A stretch of 37,789 nt of DNA, taken from NCBI RefSeq assembly GCF_052116305.1, contig NZ_JBQKLI010000019.1:1-37789 (forward strand), written 5' to 3'. A program made the position numbers and the translations under genes. The DNA comes from JBQKLI01 sp012798975. Its GTDB lineage: Bacteria; Bacillota; Clostridia; Tissierellales; Peptoniphilaceae. Under the pieces are notes generated by a model. That model was not told the origin of the DNA, searched no databases, and saw nothing but the letters and a program-made list of their open reading frames with translations. Positions within the stretch are counted from its first letter, which is position 1; every line of letters starts with the position of its first letter. This document shows, in pieces, positions 7,822 through 15,681 of the stretch.

Positions 7822-8347
7822 CCAGTTCTTCAACCGCCTTTGCTAATTCTTCTCGGGTAATATTGTAGGTATTGAGTTTTTTTAGAAACTGCTTTCCGTT
7901 TCCATATCCTATATGAAATTTTTTTCCTAAAGCAATTCTTCGTTCCTTGGATCCTTGTCCCACCAGTCCCAGCTGTACAAGATCAGAACTTGTAAAGGTC
8001 TCATTTCTCTGTATTTCTTGGGGCTTTGCGGACATCACTGCTTCAACGATCGCGGAAGAAGAGGCGTTTTCTACACCAATATCGCCTTTTTTTATTGCAT
8101 TTTCCTGATCTAGAAAGGCATTTTTCGCTCCAGGCACCGCTTTATTAATCTGTTTGCGTATCTTTTCTCCCGCATAATCCGGATCGGTAAAGATGATGAT
8201 CCCTCTCTCTTCTTGAGCTTTTTTAAGTTCTTCTAGAAAACCCTTGTTATAATACAGTCCTCCTGATGCGATGGTATCACAGTCTAACGCCCTCTTAACT
8301 GCGACTTCATCATCTCTTCCTTCTACTACTATTATTTCTTTAATCAA
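7811..8347 (-). CDS. rnmV: Ribonuclease M5
   Basis: A Toprim-domain endonuclease that matures 5S rRNA precursors together with ribosomal protein L18. It has 178 aa, the usual length. Toprim residues are visible: Glu9 in VVEGRDD and the acidic pair Asp55 and Asp57 in FTDPDYAGEKIR. The start is TTG (8345-8347), which lies inside the last codons of tatD with GGAG six bases upstream. The 8-base overlap implies coupled translation. Confidence 0.94.
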   Translation of the reverse strand: MIKEIIVVEGRDDEVAVKRALDCDTIASGGLYYNKGFLEELKKAQEERGIIIFTDPDYAGEKIRKQINKAVPGAKNAFLDQENAIKKGDIGVENASSSAIVEAVMSAKPQEIQRNETFTSSDLVQLGLVGQGSKERRIALGKKFHIGYGNGKQFLKKLNTYNITREELAKAVEELDER

Positions 8348-9125
8348 GTTCTACTCCTTGAAGTCCGAATAGTTCTTCTGTATTTCTTCTTGTAGCATCT
8401 GATAATTCTACTAAACTGATCCCTCTTAGTTCGCAGATTTTATCTGCAACATGCTTTACATACTTCGGTTCGTTTCTTTTGCCTCGATTCGGCTCTGGTG
8501 TAAGATAAGGAGAATCTGTTTCGATAAGCAGTCTTTCCAGCGGAATTTTCTTAGCTACATCCTTCGCAGCTTTCGCATTTTTGAAAGTAACTACTCCGGC
8601 TAAGGAAATATAATAACCTAAATTCATAAATAATTCCGCCATCTCCACTGAACCGGAATAACAGTGCATGATTCCACGGACTTTCCCTTCATATTCCTTT
8701 AAGATATTATAAGTATCCTCGGTAGCATCTCTCATGTGTATTAAAACCGGCAGGCTCATCTCCGAAGCGAGCTTCATCTGCTCTCTAAAGAGTTTAATCT
8801 GCTCTTCTTTATTATCTTTTCCATAATAATAATCCAGCCCAATCTCGCCTATGGCCACCACTTTAGGATCTTCTGACCACTTCCGAAGGATTTCCAAATC
8901 TTCTTCTTGATAATGGGAAGCATCTTGAGGATGAATACCCACTCCTGCGAAAATATTAGGATAACGGTCCGCTAACTCCATCGCTTTTCTGCTTGATTTC
9001 ATATCTGCACCGGGATTGATCACTAAAGAGATACCGTTTGATTTTAAAGACTTGATGATGTCTTCCCGATCTTGATCAAATCGATCATCATCTAAATGCG
9101 CATGACTGTCGTATAAATATTTCAT
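8340..9125 (-). CDS. tatD: TatD family metal-dependent DNase
   Basis: A TIM-barrel metallohydrolase (261 aa) of the TatD/YcfH family, with 3'-5' exonuclease-type DNase activity in characterised members. Metal ligands are visible: His8 and His10 in DSHAHLD, Glu94 in GEIGLDYY, His130 in LIHMRDA, His154 in MHCYSG and Asp204 in ETDSPYL. Its ATG overlaps the metG stop codon in a TAATG junction. The order metG-tatD-rnmV-rsmA is conserved in Bacilli and Clostridia. Confidence 0.94.
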   Translation of the reverse strand: MKYLYDSHAHLDDDRFDQDREDIIKSLKSNGISLVINPGADMKSSRKAMELADRYPNIFAGVGIHPQDASHYQEEDLEILRKWSEDPKVVAIGEIGLDYYYGKDNKEEQIKLFREQMKLASEMSLPVLIHMRDATEDTYNILKEYEGKVRGIMHCYSGSVEMAELFMNLGYYISLAGVVTFKNAKAAKDVAKKIPLERLLIETDSPYLTPEPNRGKRNEPKYVKHVADKICELRGISLVELSDATRRNTEELFGLQGVELD

Positions 9126-11083
9126 TAGGAAACCTCAGCTCCATCTTCTATATCTTCCAGTACGGAAAGCATAGTTAATTTCTCTCCCTTATCCGCCGCA
9201 AGAAGCATACCGTTTGATTCGACTCCTCTTAATTTTACGGGTTTTAGATTCATACAGACAATCACTTTTTTTCCAACCAATTCTTCCGGCTCGTACCATT
9301 TTTTTATTCCTGAAACAATTTGTCTTGTCTCTTCTCCGACTTTCACTTGGAATACAAGGAGTTTATCTGCATCTGGATGTCTTTCTGCCTTTTCGATTAA
9401 TCCGACTTGAAGTTTTACTTTGTCAAAATCATCTATTGTAATAAATTCTTCTTTTGTTTCTTCTATAATTTCGTCCTTATTGTTTTCAGCCATTTTTTCC
9501 TTCTTTCTTTTTTCTATCAGTTTTTTATTTTCAGCCTGCAGCCTCTCAACTTCCTTTTTCACATCCAGTCTAGGGAACAAATTCTCTGTCTTATGCACTT
9601 TCGTTCCAGGAGCAGTCTTTCCAAAGTCCCCTGCATCTTCCCAGAATAAATCATTAAAATTCATTTGTATTGAGATACGTTCTACTGTATGAGAAAGGAA
9701 CGGTTTAAGAAGAGTAGAGATGATACGTAAAGAATCCGCCAAATTATACATAACCGTATCTAATCGTTCTTCATCTTCTTCTTTCGCTAATATCCATGGA
9801 GTAGTTTCATCGATATACTTATTTGTTCTTCGTATAACTTTCCAGATCTCCTCTAATGCTTGGCTGAAGTTCAAACTCTCCATATAATCTTCTACTATAG
9901 TAAGAGCCTCTGTGGCTGTTTGAATCAGTTCATTATCTACATCCTCTTTTTTGTCTGCAGCAGGAATGATTCCGGCATTATATTTTTCAATCATGGCAAT
10001 TGTTCTGGAAACTAAATTCCCCAAGTCATTGCAAAGGTCAGAATTCATTCTTTGTATAAATTTCTCCGTAACGAAATTACCATCTTGACCAAAGGTAAAT
10101 TCTCGCAGTACAAAATATTTTAATGCGTCGATTCCGTATAAATCTATGATCGGCTCTGGATAAACCACATTGCCTTTCGATTTGCTCATTTTATCCGCAT
10201 CAAACAAGATCCATCCATGTCCAAACACCCGCTCAGGAAGAGGAAGATCTAAGGCCATAAGAAGTGCAGGCCAAATTATTGTATGAAATCTTACTATTTC
10301 TTTACCTACCAAATGAACATTCGCAGGCCAGTATCGGTTAAATTCTTTCTCGACTCTACCATATCCTATTCCTGTTAAATAACAGCTAAGGGCATCAATC
10401 CACACATAGATAACATGCTTTTCATCGAAAGGTACAGGTACACCCCAGTCAAAGCCTGTACGAGATACAGATAAATCTTCTAATCCATCTTTTAAGAAAT
10501 TATTGATCATCTCATTTTTTCTAGATTCTGGTTGGATAAACTCTGGATGATCTTCATATAATTTCAGAAGACGGTCTCTATAAGCCGAGAGCTTGAAAAA
10601 ATAGGACTCTTCTTCGTGATAGTGGACTTCTCTGCCGCAGTCCGGACATTTACCCTCTACAAGCTGGGCATCTGTCCAGTAGGATTCGCAAGGTGTGCAA
10701 TAATGACCTTTGTATACAGATTTATAGATTTCGCCTTTATCGTATAATTTTTGAAAGATATCCTGAACGTTTTTTTCGTGTTGAGGATCTGTACTTCTCA
10801 CAAAGGCATCATAATTGATCTCTAACTTCTTCCATAGCTCTTTTGCACTGGCTACGATCGGATCGATATAATCTAATGGTGTCTTTCCTGCTTCTTCCGA
10901 CTTTTGAAAAAGTTTCTGTCCGTGTTCATCGGTTCCTGTTGTAAAGAACACATCATAGCCTTGAATCTCTTTGTATTTTTTTAATGTGTCCGCAATAATC
11001 GTTGTGTAGGTATGGCCCAAGTGCAGATTATCGCTAGGATAATAAATAGGTGTTGTTATATAATAGGGTTTTTTTTCAGTCAT
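9125..11083 (-). CDS. metG: Methionyl-tRNA synthetase with C-terminal tRNA-binding domain
   Basis: Charges tRNA-Met (652 aa). Class I signatures HLGH (21-24) and KMSKS (in DADKMSKSKGN) are present, together with a zinc knuckle of two CxxC pairs (CTPC and CPDC). A coiled basic linker leads to a C-terminal OB-fold EMAPII/Trbp111-like domain, VGLIEKAERHPDADKLLVF onward. I start at the ATG 11081-11083, with AAGGAG five bases upstream. A longer in-frame opening would run back into the T-box leader and is rejected. It is the first gene of the operon and is controlled by the T-box RNA upstream. Confidence 0.96.
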   Translation of the reverse strand: MTEKKPYYITTPIYYPSDNLHLGHTYTTIIADTLKKYKEIQGYDVFFTTGTDEHGQKLFQKSEEAGKTPLDYIDPIVASAKELWKKLEINYDAFVRSTDPQHEKNVQDIFQKLYDKGEIYKSVYKGHYCTPCESYWTDAQLVEGKCPDCGREVHYHEEESYFFKLSAYRDRLLKLYEDHPEFIQPESRKNEMINNFLKDGLEDLSVSRTGFDWGVPVPFDEKHVIYVWIDALSCYLTGIGYGRVEKEFNRYWPANVHLVGKEIVRFHTIIWPALLMALDLPLPERVFGHGWILFDADKMSKSKGNVVYPEPIIDLYGIDALKYFVLREFTFGQDGNFVTEKFIQRMNSDLCNDLGNLVSRTIAMIEKYNAGIIPAADKKEDVDNELIQTATEALTIVEDYMESLNFSQALEEIWKVIRRTNKYIDETTPWILAKEEDEERLDTVMYNLADSLRIISTLLKPFLSHTVERISIQMNFNDLFWEDAGDFGKTAPGTKVHKTENLFPRLDVKKEVERLQAENKKLIEKRKKEKMAENNKDEIIEETKEEFITIDDFDKVKLQVGLIEKAERHPDADKLLVFQVKVGEETRQIVSGIKKWYEPEELVGKKVIVCMNLKPVKLRGVESNGMLLAADKGEKLTMLSVLEDIEDGAEVS

Positions 11084-11099
11084 AATATCTCCTTTTTTG

Positions 11100-11299
11100 C
11101 ATAAAAAAAGCCTCCTATCTCCTAAGAGACGAAGGTTATCCGTGGTACCACTCTTTTTCAATCTGATAAATCAGATCCTCATTCATATCGAACTCCCGGG
11201 TCATCTTCAGTTTCTTCCTCCATTGCTTTTCACCAACCAGCAACTCTCTGCATTCAGATAAAACCTACTCATCCGTTCATTGTTCCTTATTTAAATATT
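11100..11299 (-). ncRNA. T-box riboswitch, Met-specific
   Basis: The leader between the promoter at 11306-11334 and metG contains the T-box core GTGGTACCACGG (11140-11151). Its UGGU bulge can pair with the ACCA end of uncharged tRNA. Next comes a terminator stem CCTTCGTCTC / GAGATAGGAGG (one bulge), then seven T. Upstream, in the 3' side of stem I, the context GAAG-ATG-ACC gives the specifier codon AUG at 11202-11204, which matches the gene served. Uncharged tRNA-Met should stabilise the antiterminator and turn on metG through metA. The exact boundaries are approximate. Confidence 0.93.
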
Positions 11300-11305
11300 A
11301 TTTTT

Positions 11306-11334
11306 ACTATATCATAATAAAGTATTTTAGTCAA
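11306..11334 (-). promoter_or_regulatory. Promoter of the metG T-box operon
   Basis: -35 TTGACT (11329-11334) and -10 TATAGT (11306-11311), exactly 17 bases apart on the minus strand. The -35 element directly abuts the rplL terminator. Confidence 0.85.
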
Positions 11335-11338
11335 TATA

Positions 11339-11365
11339 AAAGAGGACTCCTTAGGAATCCTCTTT
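11339..11365 (-). terminator. Terminator of rplJ-rplL
   Basis: A 12-bp stem (with one G-U pair) and a 3-base loop, followed by T-rich sequence on the minus strand, 9 bases after the rplL stop codon. Its position shows that the transcript ends after rplL and does not continue into rpoB. Confidence 0.85.
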
Positions 11366-11373
11366 CTCTTAAA

Positions 11374-11763
11374 TTATTTTAAAGTAACTGTAGCGCCTAC
11401 TTCTTCTAATTTAGCTTTTAATTCTTCAGCTGCTTCTTTAGCAACGCCTTCTTTGATTACTTTTGGTGTTTCATCAACGATAGCTTTTGCATCTTTAAGT
11501 CCAAGACCAGTTGCTTCTTTAACTACTTTGATAACTTTGATTTTTTCTGCTCCAACTTCAGTTAATTCTACGTCGAATTCAGATTTTTCTTCAGCTGCAG
11601 GAGCTGCTCCGCCTGCTGCTGGTGCTCCAGCTGCTGCAACCGCTACAGGAGCTGCTGCAGATACTCCAAACTCTTCTTCTAATTCGCTTACTAATTCAGA
11701 TAATTCTAATACTGTTAATTCTTTTACTTGCTCTACTAATTGAGTTACTTTTTCGCTTGCCAT
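11374..11763 (-). CDS. rplL: 50S ribosomal protein L7/L12
   Basis: The stalk protein that recruits translational GTPases to the ribosome (129 aa). It has the N-terminal dimerisation helix, an Ala/Gly/Pro-rich hinge (about residues 36-58) and the conserved C-terminal domain with KEATGLGLKDAKAIVD. It follows rplJ by about 40 bases with a clear AGGAGG site. Unlike most Firmicutes it is not followed by rpoB. A terminator and the metG T-box come next. Confidence 0.97.
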   Translation of the reverse strand: MASEKVTQLVEQVKELTVLELSELVSELEEEFGVSAAAPVAVAAAGAPAAGGAAPAAEEKSEFDVELTEVGAEKIKVIKVVKEATGLGLKDAKAIVDETPKVIKEGVAKEAAEELKAKLEEVGATVTLK

Positions 11764-11804
11764 GTTATATATTCCTCCTAGAATGTTTTATAATTTTTAT
11801 GCGA

Positions 11805-12344
11805 CTATGCTACTTCTTCTTGTTCTTTTTTCTCTTTTACTGCATTTAATGCGTAAACTGCTTGACGGATTGTACCTTGAAGTACATTTGCAAATCCAGA
11901 AATTGGTGCATTTAATGTACCAAGTACTTGAGCAATAAGAACCTCTTTTGATGGTAATGATGCTAAAGCTTTTACTTCCTCAACGCCAATCACTTTTCCA
12001 TCAACGATACCTGCTTTAATCACTAGATTCTCATGATCTTTTGCAAAATCATTTGAAACCTTAGCACCAGCTACAGCATCTTCTGTACTGAATGCTACGG
12101 CATTCGGTCCTGTTAAGTATTCATTGAATTCTTCAATGCCCAACTCTTTAAATGCAAGCTTCATCATAGTGTTCTTATACACTTTATAATTTACATTTGC
12201 ATTTCTGTAGTTTGATCTTAATTCAGTGATCTCAGCTACATCAAGTCCGCGGTACTCCACTAATACTACTGATTGTGAATTTTCATACGCTTCTTTGATT
12301 TCGTTGATAATGTCTTGTTTTTGTTTCAAAACATATTCTTTCAT
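11805..12344 (-). CDS. rplJ: 50S ribosomal protein L10
   Basis: The stalk base protein that anchors L7/L12 dimers (179 aa). The N-terminal RNA-binding globular domain carries SVVLVEYRGLDVAEITELR, and the C-terminal helical spine ends in KEKKEQEEVA. Its expression is preceded by an attenuated L10-leader RNA and its own promoter, so rplJ-rplL forms a unit separate from rplK-rplA. Confidence 0.97.
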   Translation of the reverse strand: MKEYVLKQKQDIINEIKEAYENSQSVVLVEYRGLDVAEITELRSNYRNANVNYKVYKNTMMKLAFKELGIEEFNEYLTGPNAVAFSTEDAVAGAKVSNDFAKDHENLVIKAGIVDGKVIGVEEVKALASLPSKEVLIAQVLGTLNAPISGFANVLQGTIRQAVYALNAVKEKKEQEEVA

Positions 12345-12490
12345 TCTATTCTTTCACCTCCATAAAGGCTACACAAAAAAATCTTTCTGCACAAAGGCAG
12401 AAAGATAGTATATTTTATCTAACTTCCACCTCTGTAGGATTTTTATAATCTTTCGATCCCTACTGTCTACGGTAGCCTATTTAATTGACT
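12345..12490 (-). ncRNA. Ribosomal protein L10 leader with an intrinsic attenuator
   Basis: Between the promoter and rplJ lies about 140 bases of structured leader. Near its end there is a perfect 10-bp hairpin (ATCTTTCTGC at 12381-12390 with GCAGAAAGAT at 12397-12406), followed on the minus strand by six T. This is a full intrinsic terminator placed inside the leader. It fits the known L10 leader class, in which L10-L12 binding upstream favours the attenuator. The upstream part holds the paired purine-rich segments AGGGATCGAAAG and AATCCTACAGAGG, expected for the binding fold. Confidence 0.85.
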
Positions 12491-12495
12491 TTATA

Positions 12496-12523
12496 AGTAT
12501 ATCAAATCAAGAAGTATTGTCAA
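12496..12523 (-). promoter_or_regulatory. Promoter of rplJ-rplL
   Basis: -35 TTGACA (12518-12523) and -10 TATACT (12496-12501), 16 bases apart on the minus strand. Confidence 0.85.
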
Positions 12524-12594
12524 GCTTTTTATTTGAGATTTTATTCTTAATTCTTTAACCTATGATTTTTATAGGCTCCCGAAAATAGTCAAAC

Positions 12595-12625
12595 AAAAAG
12601 TCTCAAGAAAATCTTGAGACTTTTT
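12595..12625 (-). terminator. Terminator after rplA
   Basis: A perfect 14-bp stem (AAAAAGTCTCAAGA / TCTTGAGACTTTTT) with a 3-base loop, just after the rplA stop codon. It ends the rpmG-secE-nusG-rplK-rplA transcript before the separate rplJ promoter. Confidence 0.85.
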
Positions 12626-12632
12626 AATTTTA

Positions 12633-13334
12633 TTATTTTACCGCGAACTGAGTTCCGTTCATTTTAACACCAGGACCCATTGTAGAAGAAATAGATACTG
12701 ATTTTAAATATTTACCCTTAGAGCTAGATGGTTTTGCTTTAACGATAGCTTCCATAAGAGCTCTGATATTTTCGGAAATTTTCTCTTCGCCGAAAGAAAT
12801 TTTTCCAACAGCAACGTGTACAATGTTTGCCTTATCAAGTCGGTATTCTACTTTACCTGCTTTTACTTCTTTCACTGCATCAGCTACATCAAAAGTAACT
12901 GTACCTGATTTAGGGTTTGGCATAAGACCTTTAGGTCCTAAAAGACGACCAATCTTACCCACAACACCCATCATGTCAGGTGTAGCGATCGCTACATCAA
13001 AGTCAAACCAGTTTTCTTTTTGGATTTTATCTGCAAGATCTTCTGCTCCAACAAAATCCGCACCTGCAGCTTTTGCTTCTTCAGCTTTATCGCCTTTTGC
13101 AAATACTGCAACTTTTACTTCTTTACCTGTTCCGTTTGGAAGTACGATAGTACCTCTGACTTGCTGGTCTGCATGTCTAGAATCGACTCCTAGACGAGCA
13201 TGTAATTCAACGCTTTCATCAAAATTTGCCTTAGCTGTATCTACAACAAGTTTTACCGCTTCTTGTAAATCATACTCTTCTGTGGCATTTATTAATTTAA
13301 CGCTCTCTTGATATTTTTTTCCTTTTTTTGCCAT
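12633..13334 (-). CDS. rplA: 50S ribosomal protein L1
   Basis: Binds helices 76-78 of 23S rRNA at the mobile L1 stalk and in many bacteria represses its own operon (233 aa, normal). The family signature around MMGVVGKIGRLLGPKGLMPNP is intact. The start ATG 13332-13334 has AAGGAGG upstream. The leader directly before it contains a copy of the 23S L1-binding fold (separate entry), which suggests autoregulation. Confidence 0.97.
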   Translation of the reverse strand: MAKKGKKYQESVKLINATEEYDLQEAVKLVVDTAKANFDESVELHARLGVDSRHADQQVRGTIVLPNGTGKEVKVAVFAKGDKAEEAKAAGADFVGAEDLADKIQKENWFDFDVAIATPDMMGVVGKIGRLLGPKGLMPNPKSGTVTFDVADAVKEVKAGKVEYRLDKANIVHVAVGKISFGEEKISENIRALMEAIVKAKPSSSKGKYLKSVSISSTMGPGVKMNGTQFAVK

Positions 13335-13350
13335 AGTAAGTAACCTCCTT

Positions 13351-13375
13351 GTGGTCCCAACGATTTCTCTCCCAC
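13351..13375 (-). promoter_or_regulatory. Candidate L1-binding mRNA site before rplA
   Basis: On the minus strand GTGGGAG (13369-13375) and GACCAC (13351-13356) can form the GUGG/CCAC stem with an asymmetric GAG bulge. Helix 76 of 23S rRNA, where L1 binds, has the same GGUGGGAG and UACCACC strands. The site ends just ahead of the AAGGAGG of rplA, so L1 bound here would block initiation. Confidence 0.65.
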
Positions 13376-13381
13376 TGATTT

Positions 13382-13807
13382 TTATTCTTCTACTGTAACT
13401 CCCATACTTCTTGCAGTACCTGCTACCATCTCCATTGCTGCTTCTAAACTTCCAGCGTTTAGATCAGGCATTTTGATTTCAGCAATTTTTTGAACCTGCT
13501 CTTTAGTCAATTGGCCAACTTTTGTTTTATTCGGTTCGCCAGAAGCTGCTTTTAATCCTAATTCTTTTTTAATTAGAACTGCTGCAGGTGGTGTTTTAGT
13601 AATAAATGTAAATGAACGATCTTGGTATACTGTCATAACAACAGGAATAATCATACCATTTTGATCTGCAGTTTTCGCATTGAATTCTTTTGTAAACTGC
13701 ATAATATTTACCCCGTGTGGTCCAAGGGCAGTACCTACAGGTGGCGCTGGAGTTGCCTGTCCCGCAGGGATTTGTAACTTAACGATTGCTTGTACTTTCT
13801 TAGCCAT
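13382..13807 (-). CDS. rplK: 50S ribosomal protein L11
   Basis: Forms the GTPase-associated centre with 23S rRNA (141 aa). The N-terminal QIPAGQATPAPPVGTALGPH motif, the thiostrepton-region prolines and the C-terminal RNA-binding domain ending GTARSMGVTVEE are present. It lies between nusG and rplA in the conserved order. Confidence 0.97.
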   Translation of the reverse strand: MAKKVQAIVKLQIPAGQATPAPPVGTALGPHGVNIMQFTKEFNAKTADQNGMIIPVVMTVYQDRSFTFITKTPPAAVLIKKELGLKAASGEPNKTKVGQLTKEQVQKIAEIKMPDLNAGSLEAAMEMVAGTARSMGVTVEE

Positions 13808-13831
13808 GATTTAGTTCCTCCTTAAACTATT

Positions 13832-13858
13832 GTGGTTTGTCGGGAATGACCCTCCCAC
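13832..13858 (-). promoter_or_regulatory. Candidate L1-binding mRNA site before rplK
   Basis: A second copy of the pattern seen before rplA: GTGGGAG (13852-13858) and ACCAC (13832-13836) on the minus strand, closing a small internal stem (GGG...CCC). It stands 7 bases ahead of the AAGGAGG site of rplK, a suitable place for L1 to repress the rplK-rplA pair. Confidence 0.65.
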
Positions 13859-13897
13859 TTCAATCTATAACAAATGACTACTCAATTTTCTTTCAAA

Positions 13898-14446
13898 TTA
13901 AATGGTTTCAATATCATCAAATTCAAGTTCAACACTTGTATCTCGTCCAAAGATCGAGATAAAAGCTTTGACTTTTCTTTTTTCTTGATTTACCTCTTCA
14001 ACAGATCCCGAGAAATCCTTAAAGGCTCCTGAAACAACTTTGATATTATCGCCTACATTTACATCTACATCAGGAAGATGGATGTCTGCAATACCAAAGG
14101 ACTTCATTTCTCTCTCTGTTAGAGGCACTGGTTTGGAACCTGGACCTACAAAGCCCGTAACGCCTCTTGTATTACGTACTAAATACCATGAGACATCATT
14201 AATAATCATCTTTACAAATACATAACTTGGGAAGAGTTTTCTCTCTTTAATTTTCTTGCCGCCGCCGACTGTTGAAACATATTCTTCAGTAGGTACGGCT
14301 ACTTCGAAGATATCATCTACATATCCTCTATTCTCTACCATTTTTTCGATATTTGCTTTTACTTTGTTTTCATGTCCGGAGTAAGTGTGGACTACGTACC
14401 ATTTTGCTTCGTTTTCTCTTTCGCGTAAATCTTTGCTTTCTGTCAT
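13898..14446 (-). CDS. nusG: Transcription termination/antitermination protein NusG
   Basis: An RNA polymerase elongation factor (182 aa) with an N-terminal NGN domain (from AKWYVVHTYSGHENKV, about 15-120) and a C-terminal KOW domain starting near residue 130 (VGDNIKVVSGAFKDFSG). It follows secE as is usual. The ribosome site is weak, and an ATGATATG cluster leaves the exact start slightly open. Confidence 0.96.
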   Translation of the reverse strand: MTESKDLRERENEAKWYVVHTYSGHENKVKANIEKMVENRGYVDDIFEVAVPTEEYVSTVGGGKKIKERKLFPSYVFVKMIINDVSWYLVRNTRGVTGFVGPGSKPVPLTEREMKSFGIADIHLPDVDVNVGDNIKVVSGAFKDFSGSVEEVNQEKRKVKAFISIFGRDTSVELEFDDIETI

Positions 14447-14482
14447 ATCATAGGACCAATAACGGTCTTCCCTCCTTTAAAT

Positions 14483-14692
14483 CTAACGAACGATTAGACC
14501 AAGTAAGAAATGAATGATGCTGTCGAGTCCAAAAACAATTAATGCTACCAAAATCGAAATGATCACAACGGATACACAATATTTAATCGCTTGTTCCTTC
14601 GTAGGCCAAACAATTTTTTTCCATTCCGATTGAATTCCTTTTGCAAAATTCGTATTCGTCTTGTTTCCTTGAGTATTGGTTTTGGTTGCCAT
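14483..14692 (-). CDS. secE: Preprotein translocase subunit SecE
   Basis: The short single-span SecE typical of Gram-positives (69 aa). It has a polar N-terminus with the conserved amphipathic SEWKKIVWPTKEQA, then one transmembrane helix (about 39-65). It clamps SecY in the protein-export channel. It lies between rpmG and nusG. Confidence 0.96.
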   Translation of the reverse strand: MATKTNTQGNKTNTNFAKGIQSEWKKIVWPTKEQAIKYCVSVVIISILVALIVFGLDSIIHFLLGLIVR

Positions 14693-14707
14693 ATTAATCC
14701 ACCGCCC

Positions 14708-14857
14708 TTACTTCGTTTCTTTATGAACTGTATGTGTTTTACAGAATTTACAATATTTTTTTAATTCCATACGGCCTGTAACATTTTTCTTGTTTTTAGT
14801 CGTATTGTAATTTCTATTGTGACATTCAGTACATTCCAACATTACTTTATCTGCCAT
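14708..14857 (-). CDS. rpmG: 50S ribosomal protein L33, zinc-ribbon type
   Basis: A 49-aa protein with two CxxC pairs (CTEC and CKFC), so it is the zinc-binding form of L33 and not the cysteine-free form made under zinc limitation. The start ATG 14855-14857 is preceded by AGGAGGTG. An upstream extension of 14 codons lacks a ribosome site and is rejected. First gene of the secE-nusG-rplK-rplA operon, 45 bases after the promoter's -10. Confidence 0.95.
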   Translation of the reverse strand: MADKVMLECTECHNRNYNTTKNKKNVTGRMELKKYCKFCKTHTVHKETK

Positions 14858-14902
14858 AGTGCACCTCCTATGCTTTATTGTACATAACTGCACGTACACT
14901 TA

Positions 14903-14931
14903 AAATTACCATGAATACAGCTTTTTGTCAA
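14903..14931 (-). promoter_or_regulatory. Promoter of rpmG-secE-nusG-rplKA
   Basis: -35 TTGACA (14926-14931) and -10 TAATTT (14903-14908), 17 bases apart on the minus strand. Confidence 0.75.
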
Positions 14932-14967
14932 TATATTTCTTTAAATCATTCTGTTTTAGTAGGCTAT

Positions 14968-14996
14968 TTGTAAGTTATATTAAAATAGTGTATTAT
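14968..14996 (+). promoter_or_regulatory. Promoter of cysE
   Basis: -35 TTGTAA (14968-14973) and -10 TATTAT (14991-14996), 17 bases apart. The leader behind it has a 7-bp dyad (TTAATCA / TGATTAA, 14996-15029), too short to name. No T-box or SAM fold is seen. Confidence 0.6.
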
Positions 14997-15057
14997 TAAT
15001 CATATAGCGCTTTTTAGCACTGTGATTAAAGAAAGGATATCCATTTAGGTGAATGCT

Positions 15058-15585
15058 ATGAATATTATAAAACGAATTAAAATTGAAGGCCGGAATATAT
15101 TATTAAAAGACCCTGCATGTAAAAGCATGTTCGAAGCCTGCTTTTTATATCCATCTATCCGTGCTATTATATCGCATCAGATTGCCCATAAGCAATATCT
15201 AAAAGGAAGAACAACCTTTGCACGGTGGATTTCTCAGCGTACACGAAAAAAGACAGGTATTGAAATTCATCCTGGCGCTACTATCGGTGAAAGAATCTTT
15301 ATGGATCATGGGATGGGTATTGTAATCGGCGAAACTGCTGTCATCGGTAATGATGTAACCATTTACCATGGTGTAACTCTTGGAGGAACCGGTAATGAAA
15401 AAGACGCTAAACGCCACCCTACCGTAGAAGACAATGTCCTCGTGGGTGCCGGAGCCACAGTTCTTGGAAATATCACTTTGGGTAAGGGCTCTAAAATCGG
15501 GGCTGGCGCTCTAGTCTTAGACGATGTTCCTGCAAATACTACTGCCGTTGGAATGCCAGTGAGAATTATTTACCACGAAAAATAA
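15058..15585 (+). CDS. cysE: Serine O-acetyltransferase
   Basis: Makes O-acetylserine from serine and acetyl-CoA for cysteine synthesis (175 aa, the short Firmicutes form). A helical N-terminal domain is followed by a left-handed beta-helix of hexapeptide repeats (IEIHPGATIGERIF through GVTLGGTGNEKDAKRHPTV). The active-site segment MDHGMGIVIGE and the terminal VGMPVRIIYH are present. I prefer the ATG at 15058 with AGGTGA five bases upstream. A GTG three codons earlier (15049) is the alternative. It is the only plus-strand gene between two minus-strand ribosomal operons, with its own promoter and terminator. Confidence 0.93.
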   Translation: MNIIKRIKIEGRNILLKDPACKSMFEACFLYPSIRAIISHQIAHKQYLKGRTTFARWISQRTRKKTGIEIHPGATIGERIFMDHGMGIVIGETAVIGNDVTIYHGVTLGGTGNEKDAKRHPTVEDNVLVGAGATVLGNITLGKGSKIGAGALVLDDVPANTTAVGMPVRIIYHEK

Positions 15586-15613
15586 ATTATTCTATTTAAA
15601 TATATATCGCCAT

Positions 15614-15640
15614 AAAACGAGGATGTACCTCGTTTTTTTA
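15614..15640 (+). terminator. Terminator of cysE
   Basis: A 9-bp stem AAAACGAGG / CCTCGTTTT with a 5-base loop and a run of seven T overlapping the stem end. Confidence 0.9.
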
Positions 15641-15681
15641 TTGCCTTAAAAAGCTTTTAAAACAGAACTAAGGACGGAGAA

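Noticed and set aside
11084..11161. Longer N-terminus for MetG
   Set aside because: These codons overlap the T-box core and terminator stem. The AAGGAG site five bases before ATG 11081-11083 fixes the start.
12823..13311. Long plus-strand open frame opposite rplA
   Set aside because: Its composition (Ser/Thr/Ala-rich) and position fully inside rplA mark it as an antisense shadow of a highly expressed gene. No ribosome site or homology is visible.
15000..15050. Riboswitch or T-box before cysE
   Set aside because: Only a 7-bp dyad is present. There is no T-box core, SAM-box pattern or terminator between promoter and start codon.
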